Assembly: GCA_048266425.1 (NCBI GenBank) | Contig: JBLWZN010000015.1 | Coordinates: 18,863-82,862 of the forward strand | Direction of reading: 5' to 3' | DNA: 64,000 bases | Source: Cerina sp048266425 | GTDB lineage: Bacteria; Bacteroidota; Bacteroidia; Flavobacteriales; Flavobacteriaceae | Part shown: positions 1 to 10,039 of the stretch, in pieces | Numbering within the stretch: position 1 is the first letter of the stretch | Layout: the number at the start of each line of letters is the position of its first letter | Program-made: the position numbers and the translations under genes | The notes under the pieces: model-generated | Database searches by the model: none | Told to the model about the DNA's origin: nothing | Seen by the model: only the letters and a program-made list of their open reading frames with translations

Positions 1-551
1 GGCTTTAAAACGGTCGTGGAAAGGTTTTTTTTAATTTCCTTATAAATGGATAACGAATCGGAATTTAATTGATAGGTTTCCAAGGTATAAGGTTCCTTTA
101 CATCAACTTTGTATGCTGCCTTGGCCGTATTTTTGTTTTTTTGGATGGATGAAGTTATCGAACTATTGAAAAAGCCCCGGTTCTCTAACCGATTGTTGAG
201 CAGCTCTTCGGTTTTGTCCAAATCCACATCGGAAAGATAAACGGGTTCTTCCCCAAATTTCTTGTTTAAATATGTATTTAGAAACCCTGGTTTTTCCCGA
301 TTGGCTTTATAGTTGAGTAAAAGGCCCCAATAAACCCCAAGAAATTTTGAATCCGGTTCGGGACGAATTACAGATTCGAGTTCGCTTTTTAAATCTGCCG
401 CTCCTTCAACAGGGGTCCGGAAGTTGAGTTCTAGGTCCGCGCCACCGTATAGGGTCTCGTTTTCCGGCACGTACTTTTTAACGCTACAGGAATGTAGGAT
501 CAGCACGATGGAAAGTAGGGTAAAGGGCGATATGTCTTTAATACGCTTCAA
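1..551 (-). CDS. tamL: TamL-type BamA/TamA family outer membrane lipoprotein, 5' part only
   Basis: This is the N-terminal 183 or so residues of a gene that runs off the left edge. It starts at a TTG codon (551-549), because the only upstream in-frame codon before a stop is TAT. The protein opens with a signal peptide ending in a lipobox (LHSC, about residues 19-22), followed by the KKYVPE segment that is typical of lipidated TamA-like proteins in Bacteroidota. POTRA-like sequence follows. The family inserts or assembles outer membrane proteins together with TamB, and the gene lies 3 bases after the tamB stop codon, so the two are almost certainly co-transcribed. The barrel domain would be outside the window. 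The TTG start is inferred; the TamL assignment rests on the lipobox, the KKYVPE segment and the tamB linkage. Confidence 0.8.
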   Translation of the reverse strand, partial: MKRIKDISPFTLLSIVLILHSCSVKKYVPENETLYGGADLELNFRTPVEGAADLKSELESVIRPEPDSKFLGVYWGLLLNYKANREKPGFLNTYLNKKFGEEPVYLSDVDLDKTEELLNNRLENRGFFNSSITSSIQKNKNTAKAAYKVDVKEPYTLETYQLNSDSLSIYKEIKKNLSTTVLK

Positions 552-554
552 ATA

Positions 555-3500
555 TTAATCGTTGGTTTGCTTTTGTTCCTTTTTTTTCTTTTTATCCGCT
601 TCTTCCTTAATTTCCTTGGCCCATAGCTCCTTGAACTTGTTGAATTCCTTGCTAAAGATCAAAGCGATGCCCGTTACTACCAATTGCCCATCCACAACAC
701 TCTCATACTCATTTTCCCTGTATCCCTTTAATCGGAATTTTCCATTTTCGGTAAGTAGATATTCCAAGCTCACATTTCCGATCATTGGGGTACTCTCGTC
801 CGTGTTTGGGTTGCTGCCCTCTATATCAACCTCGCTGCCAACCTGTACAATAAGCCGATCGTTAAAGAGACGTTTACGGGCATTGATATCCAATTGTGTC
901 CTATTTTCTGAGGAACTACCCTGATAATCCGTAAAGCTATTGAGGCCAAAATCCACCTCCAAGCCGGTATTGCCCAACAACTTGTTCGAAATGTTGTTGA
1001 GCTGGCCGGATAATACATCGTTGACATTATCCCGAGCAATTGATGCTGCCCCACCAGAGCTGCCGTCACTTCCTGTTGCCGGGAAAAATTGGTTTAGCGC
1101 CAAGAGTGAAAATACCTGTTTGTTAAGTTCGTCCTTTTGTTCGTTCAACTGCTCCACCCTTCCATAGACTTCGCCGCCCATTTCCCCTTGTTTATCTTCG
1201 GGCATGTCCAATTGAAACGAGATCTCGGGCTTCAACAAAACACCGTCTACGTCCAAATAAACCAAAAATGGTAATTTCTGTCTGAATTTTTCGGAGGTTT
1301 GGGCGCTTTCTCCAGACGTTTTAACCGCCATCAAGGGGGCAGGGGAAGTTTCTACCTTATAAATGGCCCGGATATCGAGGGTAGCATCCATAGGGTTTCC
1401 GTTCCAGATAATAGTACTTCCTTTGGCTATATTAAACTTTTTCTTAACCAGATTGTACAGGCCAGCTTCATAATAACCATCGTTTACCTCATATTTCCCA
1501 GTAAGTGTGGTGCGGCCATTGGGTTCTACCCCTAATAGAAAATTCCCGTTGCCCGAAATTTCGAAATTGTCCCCTGCGCGTTCGTCTATGACCACCTTGA
1601 ATACGGAACTCCCGTCCACGGACAGTTCCACGTCTATATCGTAGCCCTTTAGCACGGAGGTCGAGGTTTCGCTTTCCTTGGTTCGGGTAAGAATGTCATC
1701 GGGGTTTTCTTTGTTTACAAAGATCACCACTCCTTCTTTCTCCGTGAGTGCCACTTGATCTTCGGGCACAACAAAGGTAAAGTCCGACCCTTCGTTTACT
1801 TTAAATTTTCCTTGGATTTTGGGAATGGAAAGATCTCCCGAAATTGTGAGGTCGGCATCCAGGTTTATCTTACCGTAAAAAAGGTCGTTGTCTTCCTTGG
1901 TGGAATTAACAACTTGAAAATGTTTTGCAGTCAGGGTAAGGTCGAAAGAAGGATTGGTATAGCTCTCGGTCGAGACCAATCCATCCAACAGGAACTTATC
2001 ATTATCTCCGTCTATTATGGTGAAATTATTAAAATATAGCCCTTTATTGTCTAGCTTAATGCCTTCATTGGGAAGTGTAAATCTGGAATTTACCGCTTTA
2101 ACGACCATCGAGGCCCCGTTAAAATTGAAATTTCCGGAGTATTTTGGATTTGACGTAGTCCCTGTAATTTTAGCTTTACCGGAAATACTGCCTTCCGATT
2201 CCGAAATAGTATTTTTCAGCAAGCTCTCTAGGGCCTTTATATCAAGGTGGTCCAATGAAAAATCCAAATCCATGGCGGATTCTTTTTGGGCCGCCACATA
2301 ACTTCCCTGCAGTCCAAGATCAACCGTGTTCCCTTTTAGGGACAGGTCAATATTGTATTTCTTTCCCGTTTGGGTGTCCGCCCTTAGGGTCAATTCACCC
2401 AAAGGAATTTCCAGAACGTTTAGGTTATTTATGGTAAGGTCTGCCAACACCCCGAGTTCGTTAAATGGATTTTCCACCACCAGTTTGCCGTTTATTGCGC
2501 CGTTTGCCAGTATCTTCTCCGTATTTAGAAAACGGGTGAAGGTAGCAACGTTAAAATTCTCGAAAAGAATCGCCAAATGATCTGGAGCTACATCGGGGAT
2601 AGATGTGCTTAAGGTGAACTTTTGTTGACCCCTGTTAAGATCAAAATCGGTGACCGCAACGTGTTTTTTAAACCAAATAATTTGATTGCTTGATGGAATG
2701 GCCCAAGGTTTTTTATTCAAAACAAGCCCTTCGGGACTTACACGGTACACAATGGTGTCTCCTTTAATTTCCACCTCGGATCGCACGTGCGCCAGTTTTT
2801 CTCCTTCCAAAAACGTGTCGAAATCCATTGTTAGTTTTTGATCTTTTAAAGACCCGCTTAAAGAAACCTTCGGGATGGATAGGGGGCCGGTTTTTAACTG
2901 TTCCCAACCTACATCAAAACTAAGGTTTTTATTATTCCCCTTTAAATCCAAGTGGAGACTATCCAACTTATTCTCGTTGTATTGCACGTGAAGGGCCTTT
3001 AAATTTGCGGTGATCTGATGGGATGCTTGATCAAAATCAACCTTTAAATGCACGGAATCCATTTGGTCCAATCCATCCAAAAATACCTCTTTAAGAATGG
3101 GCGGGTTGTGCAGGGCGATATCCAAATTCATTGCTATAGGCGGTCGCAGGGTATCCCTGTATATCGTATCCGAAAGATAATTATTGAAATGTTCCTTTAG
3201 GGCTTGTGCCAAGATCGAAGGCGGGACATTGGAATTGAGATCCAGGTCCACAATCTTACTTTTTAAATTGATCCGGGTTGCATTTTTCTGGACCGACGCA
3301 AGGACATTGAGGCCTCCGAAAAGAAAGGAATTACCGTCATACACCGCTACCCCGTCATCCATATAGGCTTTTATATCAAAATTGTCCTTGTTTCCCGAAA
3401 AGTCGACGTTCAATTTAAATTTTGTCCTGATCTCTTTTTGGGTAAATCCAAGTGCGTTAAGATCAGCCCCTTTCAAATCAAGTATCAGGCCAATTCTGGA

Positions 3501-5564
3501 CGATACGGAATCCAGATCAAAGATTAGATGTGACTCCATATCAAAGTTGTGGTCCCTATAGACCAGATCGGCCTCCCCTTTACCCTCCTTCATTTCCCCG
3601 TCCAATTTTAAATTGGAAAAGTCGTAGGAATCGTAAGACAAGGAACTAAAATCCGAGGTCAAATGAGCATCCAAACTGTTGACCGACAAACCTTTACCCG
3701 ATGCATGTGCAGTAAAAGTGAGCGGTCCAATTTTATTATTCTGAATAATTTGCCCCAACTCAAGTTTCTCTACTTTCAATTGTGCGTCAAAGGTAAGAGT
3801 ATCCTTGGTGAATAAACTGCCTTCCAAATTAATAGTGCCGTCTGAAGTAATTAAGTGGGCCTTGGTGGACAAATCATAAAGATTTCCTGTAAGATTTCCA
3901 TTTAGGAGCAGGGTGTCAGGGATGGATATGCCCAATTCCTTTTCAGAAATAAACTTACTGACGTCCGTGCTGTCCGTCTTAAATTGGATCTCGTCCAAAT
4001 TATATTCCAGTTGCCCGGTCTGGGTAATGTTTTTTACGGAGCCATTGACTTTAAGAAAGGTTGATTCTCCCCAATTTACTGCCGAATTTTTAATAGTCAA
4101 TTCCGCCAACGTTCCAGCGACATTAAGCTTGCCGTTAATTATTTTGTCCGACAGGGCCTTTATATACGGATTTTCTTCAAGTGCTGATTGAAATATAAAA
4201 GCGTCTTTGGCACTTAGGTGAAATTTGGGAATATTTATGGCAACGGTCGCTTTTTCAGGGACGTTCAGTAATTGATCCAACGACGGGTAGTCCATACGCA
4301 CATTTCCCTGCACCCCGCTATTTTTGGTCTTCAGAACAAATTTGGAAAGGGACAGCTCCTTTTGCTTAACCATAAGGTCCAAGGTAAGATCTTGGAGTTG
4401 TAATCCACTTCGTTCTGTAAATGAAAATGTGTTCAGTCGCAATTTGGCCTCCTCGCCCTCCAAGGTTAGATCCTGCGAATTAATAGTTAAGTCATGGAAA
4501 AATACATGATTAGGGTTAAAAACACCCACAGAGTCCTTCATTTTACCTTGTTTAAACTCGATCTGGTTTGTGAGCAGGTCAATTTCATCGACTTTCACCT
4601 TCCAATCGGGCCATTTAAAAACGAAAGGTTTGGATTTGGAGGAATCAAGTGCAACTTCTTTTGGCATTACATCCGTGATATACCGAATTTCCGAGTTGTG
4701 AAGGGCCAGTTTTCCCATTTCGATAGTTCTATTTTCCAAATCGGCTTCGGGCAATTCAAACTTAAAATCTGCCAGCTTTAATAGGGCCATTTGCTGGTCT
4801 GGAAGTGATTCGTACCTTAGTGCGACATCGGTGAAATGGAAATCATCAATTTGCAAATAGGGCAGGGGTGAGGTAGAAGTTGTATCTGCATTGGTTTTAA
4901 ACGGTTTGGTCTGGGTATAGGCTAGATCGGATTTGGAAAGGATAAACTTATTGACCCGGAATCTCATTTTATCCAAATCCAGTTCGTCAATATTTAGCCG
5001 AAGTTGTCCGAGTACTGCCTTACTTTGAATACCCAGTACCTCATCATCAAATACCAATTTAAAATCCTTAAGATTAATGTTTCCTACTTTGATGGGCATG
5101 CTCTGTGCCGTTGTGTCCGCTGTTTGAGTGGTATCGGCAGATGTAAACGCATCGATCAGAAAATCAAAGTTAAATTTTCCGGTGCTCTCTTTTCTTTCGA
5201 TATTGGCCCTTACCCCGGACCAATCCAAGGACCTTAAATCAAATTCCTTCCCCCGAATCAAAGGAATCAGACCTATTGATGCTTCCAGGTTTTTGGAATA
5301 TAACAAGGTATCCCCCTTTTTGTCCTCCAAATAAAGTCCTTCAATACTAATGGCACCTGAAAAGGTAAGGAAAAGCCGATCTATCATTACCTTGGTCTCG
5401 GTTTTCTGGGCTACATAATCCAAAACTTTGGAAACAATAATGCCTTGTCCCCATGGACTCCTCACAACCAAAACCAGGATAAAAAAAAGCAACGACAGAA
5501 CTGCCGCGATACGTGCGACAATCTTAAGAAACCTGTACTTTTTTTGCTTTTTTTTCTTGACCAT
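555..5564 (-). CDS. tamB: Translocation and assembly module protein TamB (AsmA-like, DUF490)
   Basis: A 1669-residue protein with one membrane anchor near the N-terminus (about residues 13-33) after a very lysine-rich start, then a long repetitive beta-strand-rich region as in AsmA/TamB proteins. The C-terminal 400 or so residues (from about 1200) match the TamB/DUF490 domain, with VYGRVEQL and a FGLNSFTDYQ segment followed by an RKRLFNDRLIVQVGSEV stretch near the end. TamB spans the periplasm from the inner membrane and works with a BamA-like partner in outer membrane protein or lipid transfer. The partner gene tamL follows after 3 bases. Length is in the normal range for Bacteroidota TamB. 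A promoter-like box TAGCTTTG sits at 5604-5597, about 33 bases before the ATG, with no good upstream TTTG element. Confidence 0.93.
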   Translation of the reverse strand: MVKKKKQKKYRFLKIVARIAAVLSLLFFILVLVVRSPWGQGIIVSKVLDYVAQKTETKVMIDRLFLTFSGAISIEGLYLEDKKGDTLLYSKNLEASIGLIPLIRGKEFDLRSLDWSGVRANIERKESTGKFNFDFLIDAFTSADTTQTADTTAQSMPIKVGNINLKDFKLVFDDEVLGIQSKAVLGQLRLNIDELDLDKMRFRVNKFILSKSDLAYTQTKPFKTNADTTSTSPLPYLQIDDFHFTDVALRYESLPDQQMALLKLADFKFELPEADLENRTIEMGKLALHNSEIRYITDVMPKEVALDSSKSKPFVFKWPDWKVKVDEIDLLTNQIEFKQGKMKDSVGVFNPNHVFFHDLTINSQDLTLEGEEAKLRLNTFSFTERSGLQLQDLTLDLMVKQKELSLSKFVLKTKNSGVQGNVRMDYPSLDQLLNVPEKATVAINIPKFHLSAKDAFIFQSALEENPYIKALSDKIINGKLNVAGTLAELTIKNSAVNWGESTFLKVNGSVKNITQTGQLEYNLDEIQFKTDSTDVSKFISEKELGISIPDTLLLNGNLTGNLYDLSTKAHLITSDGTINLEGSLFTKDTLTFDAQLKVEKLELGQIIQNNKIGPLTFTAHASGKGLSVNSLDAHLTSDFSSLSYDSYDFSNLKLDGEMKEGKGEADLVYRDHNFDMESHLIFDLDSVSSRIGLILDLKGADLNALGFTQKEIRTKFKLNVDFSGNKDNFDIKAYMDDGVAVYDGNSFLFGGLNVLASVQKNATRINLKSKIVDLDLNSNVPPSILAQALKEHFNNYLSDTIYRDTLRPPIAMNLDIALHNPPILKEVFLDGLDQMDSVHLKVDFDQASHQITANLKALHVQYNENKLDSLHLDLKGNNKNLSFDVGWEQLKTGPLSIPKVSLSGSLKDQKLTMDFDTFLEGEKLAHVRSEVEIKGDTIVYRVSPEGLVLNKKPWAIPSSNQIIWFKKHVAVTDFDLNRGQQKFTLSTSIPDVAPDHLAILFENFNVATFTRFLNTEKILANGAINGKLVVENPFNELGVLADLTINNLNVLEIPLGELTLRADTQTGKKYNIDLSLKGNTVDLGLQGSYVAAQKESAMDLDFSLDHLDIKALESLLKNTISESEGSISGKAKITGTTSNPKYSGNFNFNGASMVVKAVNSRFTLPNEGIKLDNKGLYFNNFTIIDGDNDKFLLDGLVSTESYTNPSFDLTLTAKHFQVVNSTKEDNDLFYGKINLDADLTISGDLSIPKIQGKFKVNEGSDFTFVVPEDQVALTEKEGVVIFVNKENPDDILTRTKESETSTSVLKGYDIDVELSVDGSSVFKVVIDERAGDNFEISGNGNFLLGVEPNGRTTLTGKYEVNDGYYEAGLYNLVKKKFNIAKGSTIIWNGNPMDATLDIRAIYKVETSPAPLMAVKTSGESAQTSEKFRQKLPFLVYLDVDGVLLKPEISFQLDMPEDKQGEMGGEVYGRVEQLNEQKDELNKQVFSLLALNQFFPATGSDGSSGGAASIARDNVNDVLSGQLNNISNKLLGNTGLEVDFGLNSFTDYQGSSSENRTQLDINARKRLFNDRLIVQVGSEVDIEGSNPNTDESTPMIGNVSLEYLLTENGKFRLKGYRENEYESVVDGQLVVTGIALIFSKEFNKFKELWAKEIKEEADKKKKKEQKQTND

Positions 5565-6057
5565 GGAGCGGATTTAAATCGCCTTTTACGCAATAACAAA
5601 GCTACAAGGTAAAATATATAAATATTTACAATTCCTTATTAAAAGCGTCCAAATATTCCTGCTTAATTATTAAACGGTCACTAAACATACTCAAATCAAT
5701 TTTTAAATTTGTTTTAAATAACTTTTCTGGTCAATATTTACTTTGATAGGGTTCTTGAAATGCTGGCCAGTTCCTATTTTTAAATTGCGGATCTTATTAA
5801 ATTGGGTTTTTAAAATGTACACAATTTAGTTTAATATTGTCTCCTCTTATTGAACTTGTTAAAACTTTTCCCTATATCTGCGAATTTCACATTTTGCCAA
5901 AAATTTCAGTCTTTTCACCCCCACTTGGATACCTAACCAATAGGGTTTTATATGCCCTTGGCGATTGTAAATTCTCATATTTTTTTGTAATCGGAGGCAT
6001 TCTTTCCTTACTTTTATGGATATTGGCACCAACTTTTTGATCAATATGTTATAAGCT
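5565..6057. other. Divergent intergenic region between tamB and mscS-like gene
   Basis: This AT-rich stretch of 493 bases separates two divergent genes and should hold both promoters. On the minus strand TAGCTTTG (5604-5597) fits the TAnnTTTG -7 box of Bacteroidota. On the plus strand TAAATTTG (5704-5711) also fits, but it is about 350 bases from the channel gene and lacks a clear -33 TTTG. I see no convincing open reading frame, repeat or terminator in it. Confidence 0.4.
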
Positions 6058-6954
6058 ATGAATATTCCAAAAAATAAATTTTCGATAGAGGATGCTATGT
6101 CCAAACTTTGGGACAAGCTCGATGGTTGGTTGGATGCGCTGATCCTAAATCTGCCGAACATTGTTATAGCAATCCTTATTATGACGGTGTTCTACTTCGT
6201 GGCAAGAGGACTGGCCCGATTCTTTAAGAATGTGTTGCTAAAACGCATAAGCCAGGTTTCCATTAGGGAGATTATCAGCAAGATTATATTCATTATTGTC
6301 TTGCTTGTTGGGTTTTTTATATCGACCGGGGTCTTGGGATTGGATCGTTTGCTTACGGGCGTCCTTGCGGGTGCTGGGGTTATAGGGCTGGCCATCGGCT
6401 TGGCCTTGCAAGGCACTTTGAGCGATACTTTTAGCGGGGTGGTGCTATCGTTCCTTCCGCATATCCGTATCAATGATTATATAGAATCGGACACTGTTAA
6501 AGGTTTTGTATCCGAGATCAACCTGCGCAATATCATGATTCACAGGACCGATGGAAATTATGTGATAATTCCGAATTCCAAATTCACGGAGAAGCCGTTC
6601 CTTAACTATTCCCTAAGCTCCAGGAGCAGGATTTCGGTAAGTTGTGGAGTGGGTTATGAATGCAATTTACAACAGGTTGAAGATCTTGTAACAAAAATAA
6701 TATCCGAAAATTTTGAACAGCAAGAAGGGGAGCGGGTAGAATTCTATTTCACGGAATTTGGCGATAGTTCCATCAATTTTATTACACGCTTTTGGGTTGA
6801 TATGACCCGTACAAGGGAAGAATATGCGGCCAGGCACAAGGCTATTAAATTGATAAGGCAACATTTCAGGGAAAACAATATCAATATTCCATTTCCCATC
6901 CGGACGTTGGATTTTGCCAAGAACGAACTGCGTATAGATAAGGATAAAAAATAG
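6058..6954 (+). CDS. MscS family mechanosensitive ion channel
   Basis: A 298-residue small-conductance mechanosensitive channel of the inner membrane, which opens under hypo-osmotic stress. Three membrane segments are visible at about residues 28-50, 72-92 and 97-125. The third carries the Gly/Ala-rich pore-helix pattern (LAGAGVIGLAIGLALQG) that defines the family. The beta domain follows (about 130-185, with VIIPNSKF), then the alpha/beta C-terminal domain. The N-terminus has about 25 extra soluble residues before TM1. A second, independent MscS protein is encoded at 12799; the two differ in length and sequence outside the pore helix. The gene is monocistronic, with a hairpin terminator directly after the stop. 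Confidence 0.93.
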   Translation: MNIPKNKFSIEDAMSKLWDKLDGWLDALILNLPNIVIAILIMTVFYFVARGLARFFKNVLLKRISQVSIREIISKIIFIIVLLVGFFISTGVLGLDRLLTGVLAGAGVIGLAIGLALQGTLSDTFSGVVLSFLPHIRINDYIESDTVKGFVSEINLRNIMIHRTDGNYVIIPNSKFTEKPFLNYSLSSRSRISVSCGVGYECNLQQVEDLVTKIISENFEQQEGERVEFYFTEFGDSSINFITRFWVDMTRTREEYAARHKAIKLIRQHFRENNINIPFPIRTLDFAKNELRIDKDKK

Positions 6955-6982
6955 GAATGACCATAGAGTTCTATGGCCATTC
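6955..6982. terminator. Hairpin between convergent genes
   Basis: A 13-base inverted repeat with one A/C mismatch (GAATGACCATAGA ... TCTATGGCCATTC) starts on the base after the mscS stop codon. It lies between two convergent genes and could end transcription from both sides, although the T tract after it is short. Confidence 0.6.
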
Positions 6983-7013
6983 TTAAGTATTTTATACAGT
7001 CACTTCACTAATT

Positions 7014-7691
7014 CTAGTGCACTGTAATGGTTCCACCAAGAGACTTATCCTGTTTTACATTTTCGGGATTGCCATAAATATCGATAGTTCCGCCAGCGGT
7101 TACATGGGCATCTACCATTTTTTTGGCATTTACCGTTGCATTGCCACCAGCAAGTACGTTTACCGTGGTCTGATCATTGCTTAAATCCTTGCCGTTAAAG
7201 GACCCACCGGAATTAATTTCAATTTTTTGAATTGTTGCCGATCCGGATACCTTGATAACACCTCCGGTTATTGCTTTGGAATCAACGTTTTCAGCATTTA
7301 CTTTCACGTTGATTTCCCCGCCCTCTTGGGCACTAAACGTTAGATATTTACCGCCCAAGGTGCCTTTGGTAGAAATTTTTGCACTTTCGTTCACGTCCAA
7401 GCCTACTATATCCTCGGAGTGATAAATAACGACATCGGTATGTTTCCCGGCAAGCATTTTGCCCATCCTCATTTTGACCTTAAGTTCTCCTTTTTTGATC
7501 ACTAGATCTACCTGGTCCTGGTCGTCACCGGTGATTACGGCCTTGTTGGAGGAGCTTTTTACCAACGTTACACCGATTTGGTCAAAGACCTTCAATTTAG
7601 TGAACTTCTTTAAATCTTTGGTGGTTTCCTGGGCAGTGACCAAAAATCCGGCCAATAGAAATATTGCTACAAAAATATTCGATTTTTTCAT
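7014..7691 (-). CDS. Exported head-GIN domain protein (DUF2807 type)
   Basis: A 225-residue protein with an N-terminal signal peptide (about 1-20, cleaved after VTAQ) and then a right-handed beta-helix-like domain made of short repeated strands rich in Gly, Ser, Thr and Asn. The segment KLKVFDQIGVTLVKSSS and the later GGxIxVxG-type repeats match the putative auto-transporter adhesin head-GIN domain (DUF2807), which is very common in Bacteroidota. The role is unknown; the family is usually exported to the periplasm or cell surface. It is convergent with the channel gene. A TATATTTG box lies at 7733-7726, about 35 bases upstream of the start, but lacks a good -33 element. Confidence 0.85.
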   Translation of the reverse strand: MKKSNIFVAIFLLAGFLVTAQETTKDLKKFTKLKVFDQIGVTLVKSSSNKAVITGDDQDQVDLVIKKGELKVKMRMGKMLAGKHTDVVIYHSEDIVGLDVNESAKISTKGTLGGKYLTFSAQEGGEINVKVNAENVDSKAITGGVIKVSGSATIQKIEINSGGSFNGKDLSNDQTTVNVLAGGNATVNAKKMVDAHVTAGGTIDIYGNPENVKQDKSLGGTITVH

Positions 7692-7852
7692 TTTACTGGT
7701 TTTTAGTGTCTAGAATGCTATAATTCAAATATAAGTGTTTTTCCTATTAAAAGACCAGTTGAACGTCATTTTATTCTAGGCGGAAACACTTAAAAATCGG
7801 GGAAGTTTTAGGGTAGATTTACGAGAGCTACGGTAGGCGCAGTACACCTTTA

Positions 7853-8299
7853 TCAATTATGCCGGGCGGTATTTATCTCCAGCCAATATCCTTCGGGATC
7901 TTGTAGATAAATCTGCCTTACACCATCCTTGCGGTTGGTTATCGAATTCTTGGTTCCGGCCCAGTCCTCATAGGCTATATTGTTCTTTTCCAAAACTTTT
8001 ATAAATTCTTCCAAATCTTGGGTAGACAGGCAAAGATGTTGATTCTTGTCCTTTTGGACCGTAATATTTTCATTTTTTATAAGGTGCAGGGCCGAACCGT
8101 TAATATCGAACCAGCGTCGGGTAGCCTTGGTCTCGGTTGAGGTAATCTCCCTAAGCTGTAAAATATTTGCATAAAAATCGGCTTCCTTCTCCAAATTCTT
8201 CACTACAAAGGCTTGGTGGTCAATAACAAAATCAAAGGTCTGGGCCTGGCCAAGAAAGGAACCTAAAATCAGTATTGATAGAATTAATTTGCTCTTCAT
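7853..8299 (-). CDS. Exported VOC (glyoxalase-like) family protein
   Basis: A 148-residue single-domain vicinal oxygen chelate protein. I chose the ATG at 8299 rather than the ATG 36 bases upstream, because from there the protein begins with a clean signal peptide (MKSKLILSILILGSFLGQAQ). The VOC fold is seen in DHQAFVVKNLEKEADFYANIL near residue 30 and in DPEGYWLEI near the end, which supplies the usual metal-binding Glu; the His of DHQAF would be the first ligand. Most VOC proteins are cytoplasmic, so an exported one is a little unusual, though it occurs in this phylum. The substrate cannot be told from sequence. It may follow the S41 protease gene in one transcript (81 bases apart). Confidence 0.8.
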   Translation of the reverse strand: MKSKLILSILILGSFLGQAQTFDFVIDHQAFVVKNLEKEADFYANILQLREITSTETKATRRWFDINGSALHLIKNENITVQKDKNQHLCLSTQDLEEFIKVLEKNNIAYEDWAGTKNSITNRKDGVRQIYLQDPEGYWLEINTARHN

Positions 8300-8380
8300 T
8301 TTTTGGAAACTGGTTTTAGTGTTAACCTGACCCATGGGCCCCTAAAATTTCATTTGGCAATAAATATAATAGAAAAAAGA

Positions 8381-9844
8381 CTAATCCACAGTGATATTTG
8401 GGACCTTTGGATTTTGCAAATACATATTATCCCTTACCGGAGTGAACATTTTGGAACTGGTAAACAGATCAACGGGCAACTGGACCCTGAAATCCCTCTT
8501 TGCGGCCACGCCGGTAATTTCTTGTAGCGACCGGGCCAAAAGTGGTTCATTTGGGTCTCCCAAAACCCCAAGGTTTTCCAAATCCTCGGGAAGTTCAATA
8601 TCGGGTACCAGTCCAGCGGTATAATCCGAAAAACCATCCGCGTTTTCGTTCCTACCGACCAACGGTTGAATGCCCCAGCTATTATTTTTATTAATATCGT
8701 CCACTTTGCTCGGATTGTAGATATAACTGTTGGAGGGAATATCTACCATGGTCAGGGAGAATTCGTTCTTACCGGTAGTGATTGTGCCAATCTGCTCCAC
8801 ATCCATATATGGGGCCAGGGAGTTTATAACCAGTTCGCTGGCCGATGCCGTACTCTTGGTAGTCAATATGTATACTTTTCCTAAACCCAACGTATTAATC
8901 GGGGTTCCCTTATTTGTAGTACTGGCAAAATAAGCATTCAGGTCCTCAGGGTTGAATTGCGCTTCCACTTTGTCGTTCCAACGTTCATGTATGTATATTT
9001 TGTTAGTATCCGTGCCGTAGATCATGCTTGACAATAGGCGGGAACTGTTTACATCGCCCCCCGGATTGTAGCGAAGGTCCAATATTAGATCCGTTACGCC
9101 CTGCGATTTGAAATCACCAAAAACTTGGTTCAGCTCCTCATCATAATTTGGAATAAAACTATTGTAAACGAGGTATCCTATCTTTTTGCCGTTGATTTCA
9201 AAGGTCTTCGAGAGAAAAATCGGATCTTCGACCAAACCTTTCTGTTTGGTAAGGGTTACTTCCTTGCCATTGTCGGTAGCGACCCCGTCGGCAATATCTG
9301 CCATATTCAGGGTATAAGTATCGTTATCGCCAAATAACAGGTCCAAATAATTATTGACATCCAATTTTTTCCCATCCACTCCCGTAAAAATATCGCCTCT
9401 GGCAATTTCTTTGGTGGCGGCATCGGAATTGGGCACGATGTATCTTACATAGCCAAACACGAAGTTACTTCCCTGAAAACGCACCAAACCAAATTCCAGT
9501 CCATTGCTTTTGTTTATGCCCTGAAAAGATTGGATCAATGTTTTATAGTCCTCGCTAAGAAAACTAAATCGGTCACCTGAATACTGTAATTCGTCTTCGA
9601 AAAAGGCCTTTGGGTCATCGAATTGCTTAAGGTAATCCAAATACTCGGTGTTGGAAGTAAAATGATCGTCGGCCAGAACGGGGACATCCTGTTGCCAAAA
9701 ATACCAGATGTTCATTGCTTTCCACATAAAATTCTGTACCGTAATGTTTTCTGGGACGGATGGGTCAATAATGGTGTCTTCATCCTTTTTACATCCACTG
9801 ATCAATATGGCTAAGACAAGAACTAATCCAATGTATCTCTTCAT
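8381..9844 (-). CDS. S41 family C-terminal processing peptidase, lipoprotein
   Basis: A 487-residue lipoprotein (lipobox ISGC, Cys18) with an N-terminal cap region, a PDZ-like region (about 110-205, with ARGDIFTGVDG) and an S41 peptidase domain. The core motifs are LILDLRYNPGGD (about 253-264) and STASASE (331-337). Ser334 and Lys359 are 25 residues apart, the same spacing as the Ser/Lys catalytic dyad of Ctp proteases, so the enzyme is probably active. It should act in the periplasm or at the outer membrane on exported proteins. It is divergent from the ECF sigma operon at 10298; I recall this pairing from other flavobacteria, but the sequence alone does not prove a functional link. Confidence 0.9.
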   Translation of the reverse strand: MKRYIGLVLVLAILISGCKKDEDTIIDPSVPENITVQNFMWKAMNIWYFWQQDVPVLADDHFTSNTEYLDYLKQFDDPKAFFEDELQYSGDRFSFLSEDYKTLIQSFQGINKSNGLEFGLVRFQGSNFVFGYVRYIVPNSDAATKEIARGDIFTGVDGKKLDVNNYLDLLFGDNDTYTLNMADIADGVATDNGKEVTLTKQKGLVEDPIFLSKTFEINGKKIGYLVYNSFIPNYDEELNQVFGDFKSQGVTDLILDLRYNPGGDVNSSRLLSSMIYGTDTNKIYIHERWNDKVEAQFNPEDLNAYFASTTNKGTPINTLGLGKVYILTTKSTASASELVINSLAPYMDVEQIGTITTGKNEFSLTMVDIPSNSYIYNPSKVDDINKNNSWGIQPLVGRNENADGFSDYTAGLVPDIELPEDLENLGVLGDPNEPLLARSLQEITGVAAKRDFRVQLPVDLFTSSKMFTPVRDNMYLQNPKVPNITVD

Positions 9845-10012
9845 TGTTTTTATTTAAATTATGAGGGGCACTTAAAGATTTGATAAATTGAGGCAATAAA
9901 TTATGGATGAAAACATTTCATTCCATTTTGTATTCGAGCTATATACGTAAACTTTAAGGAATTGGTTTACAAACCGCTAAATTACTTACATCTCAAAGAA
10001 AATAAAATTTTT

Positions 10013-10039
10013 TGTAACAAATTTAGGATTGTTTCGTCT
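10013..10039 (+). promoter_or_regulatory. Putative ECF sigma factor promoter
   Basis: TGTAAC (10013-10018), then a 16-base spacer, then CGTCT (10035-10039). This is the usual -35/-10 arrangement recognised by many ECF sigma factors, and it lies upstream of an ECF sigma gene, as expected for autoregulation. Transcription would start near 10045, giving a leader of about 250 bases. Confidence 0.5.

Noticed and set aside
5859..6161. Minus-strand frame overlapping the start of the first MscS gene
   Set aside because: It is antisense to a clear channel gene, and its composition is that of a shadow frame.
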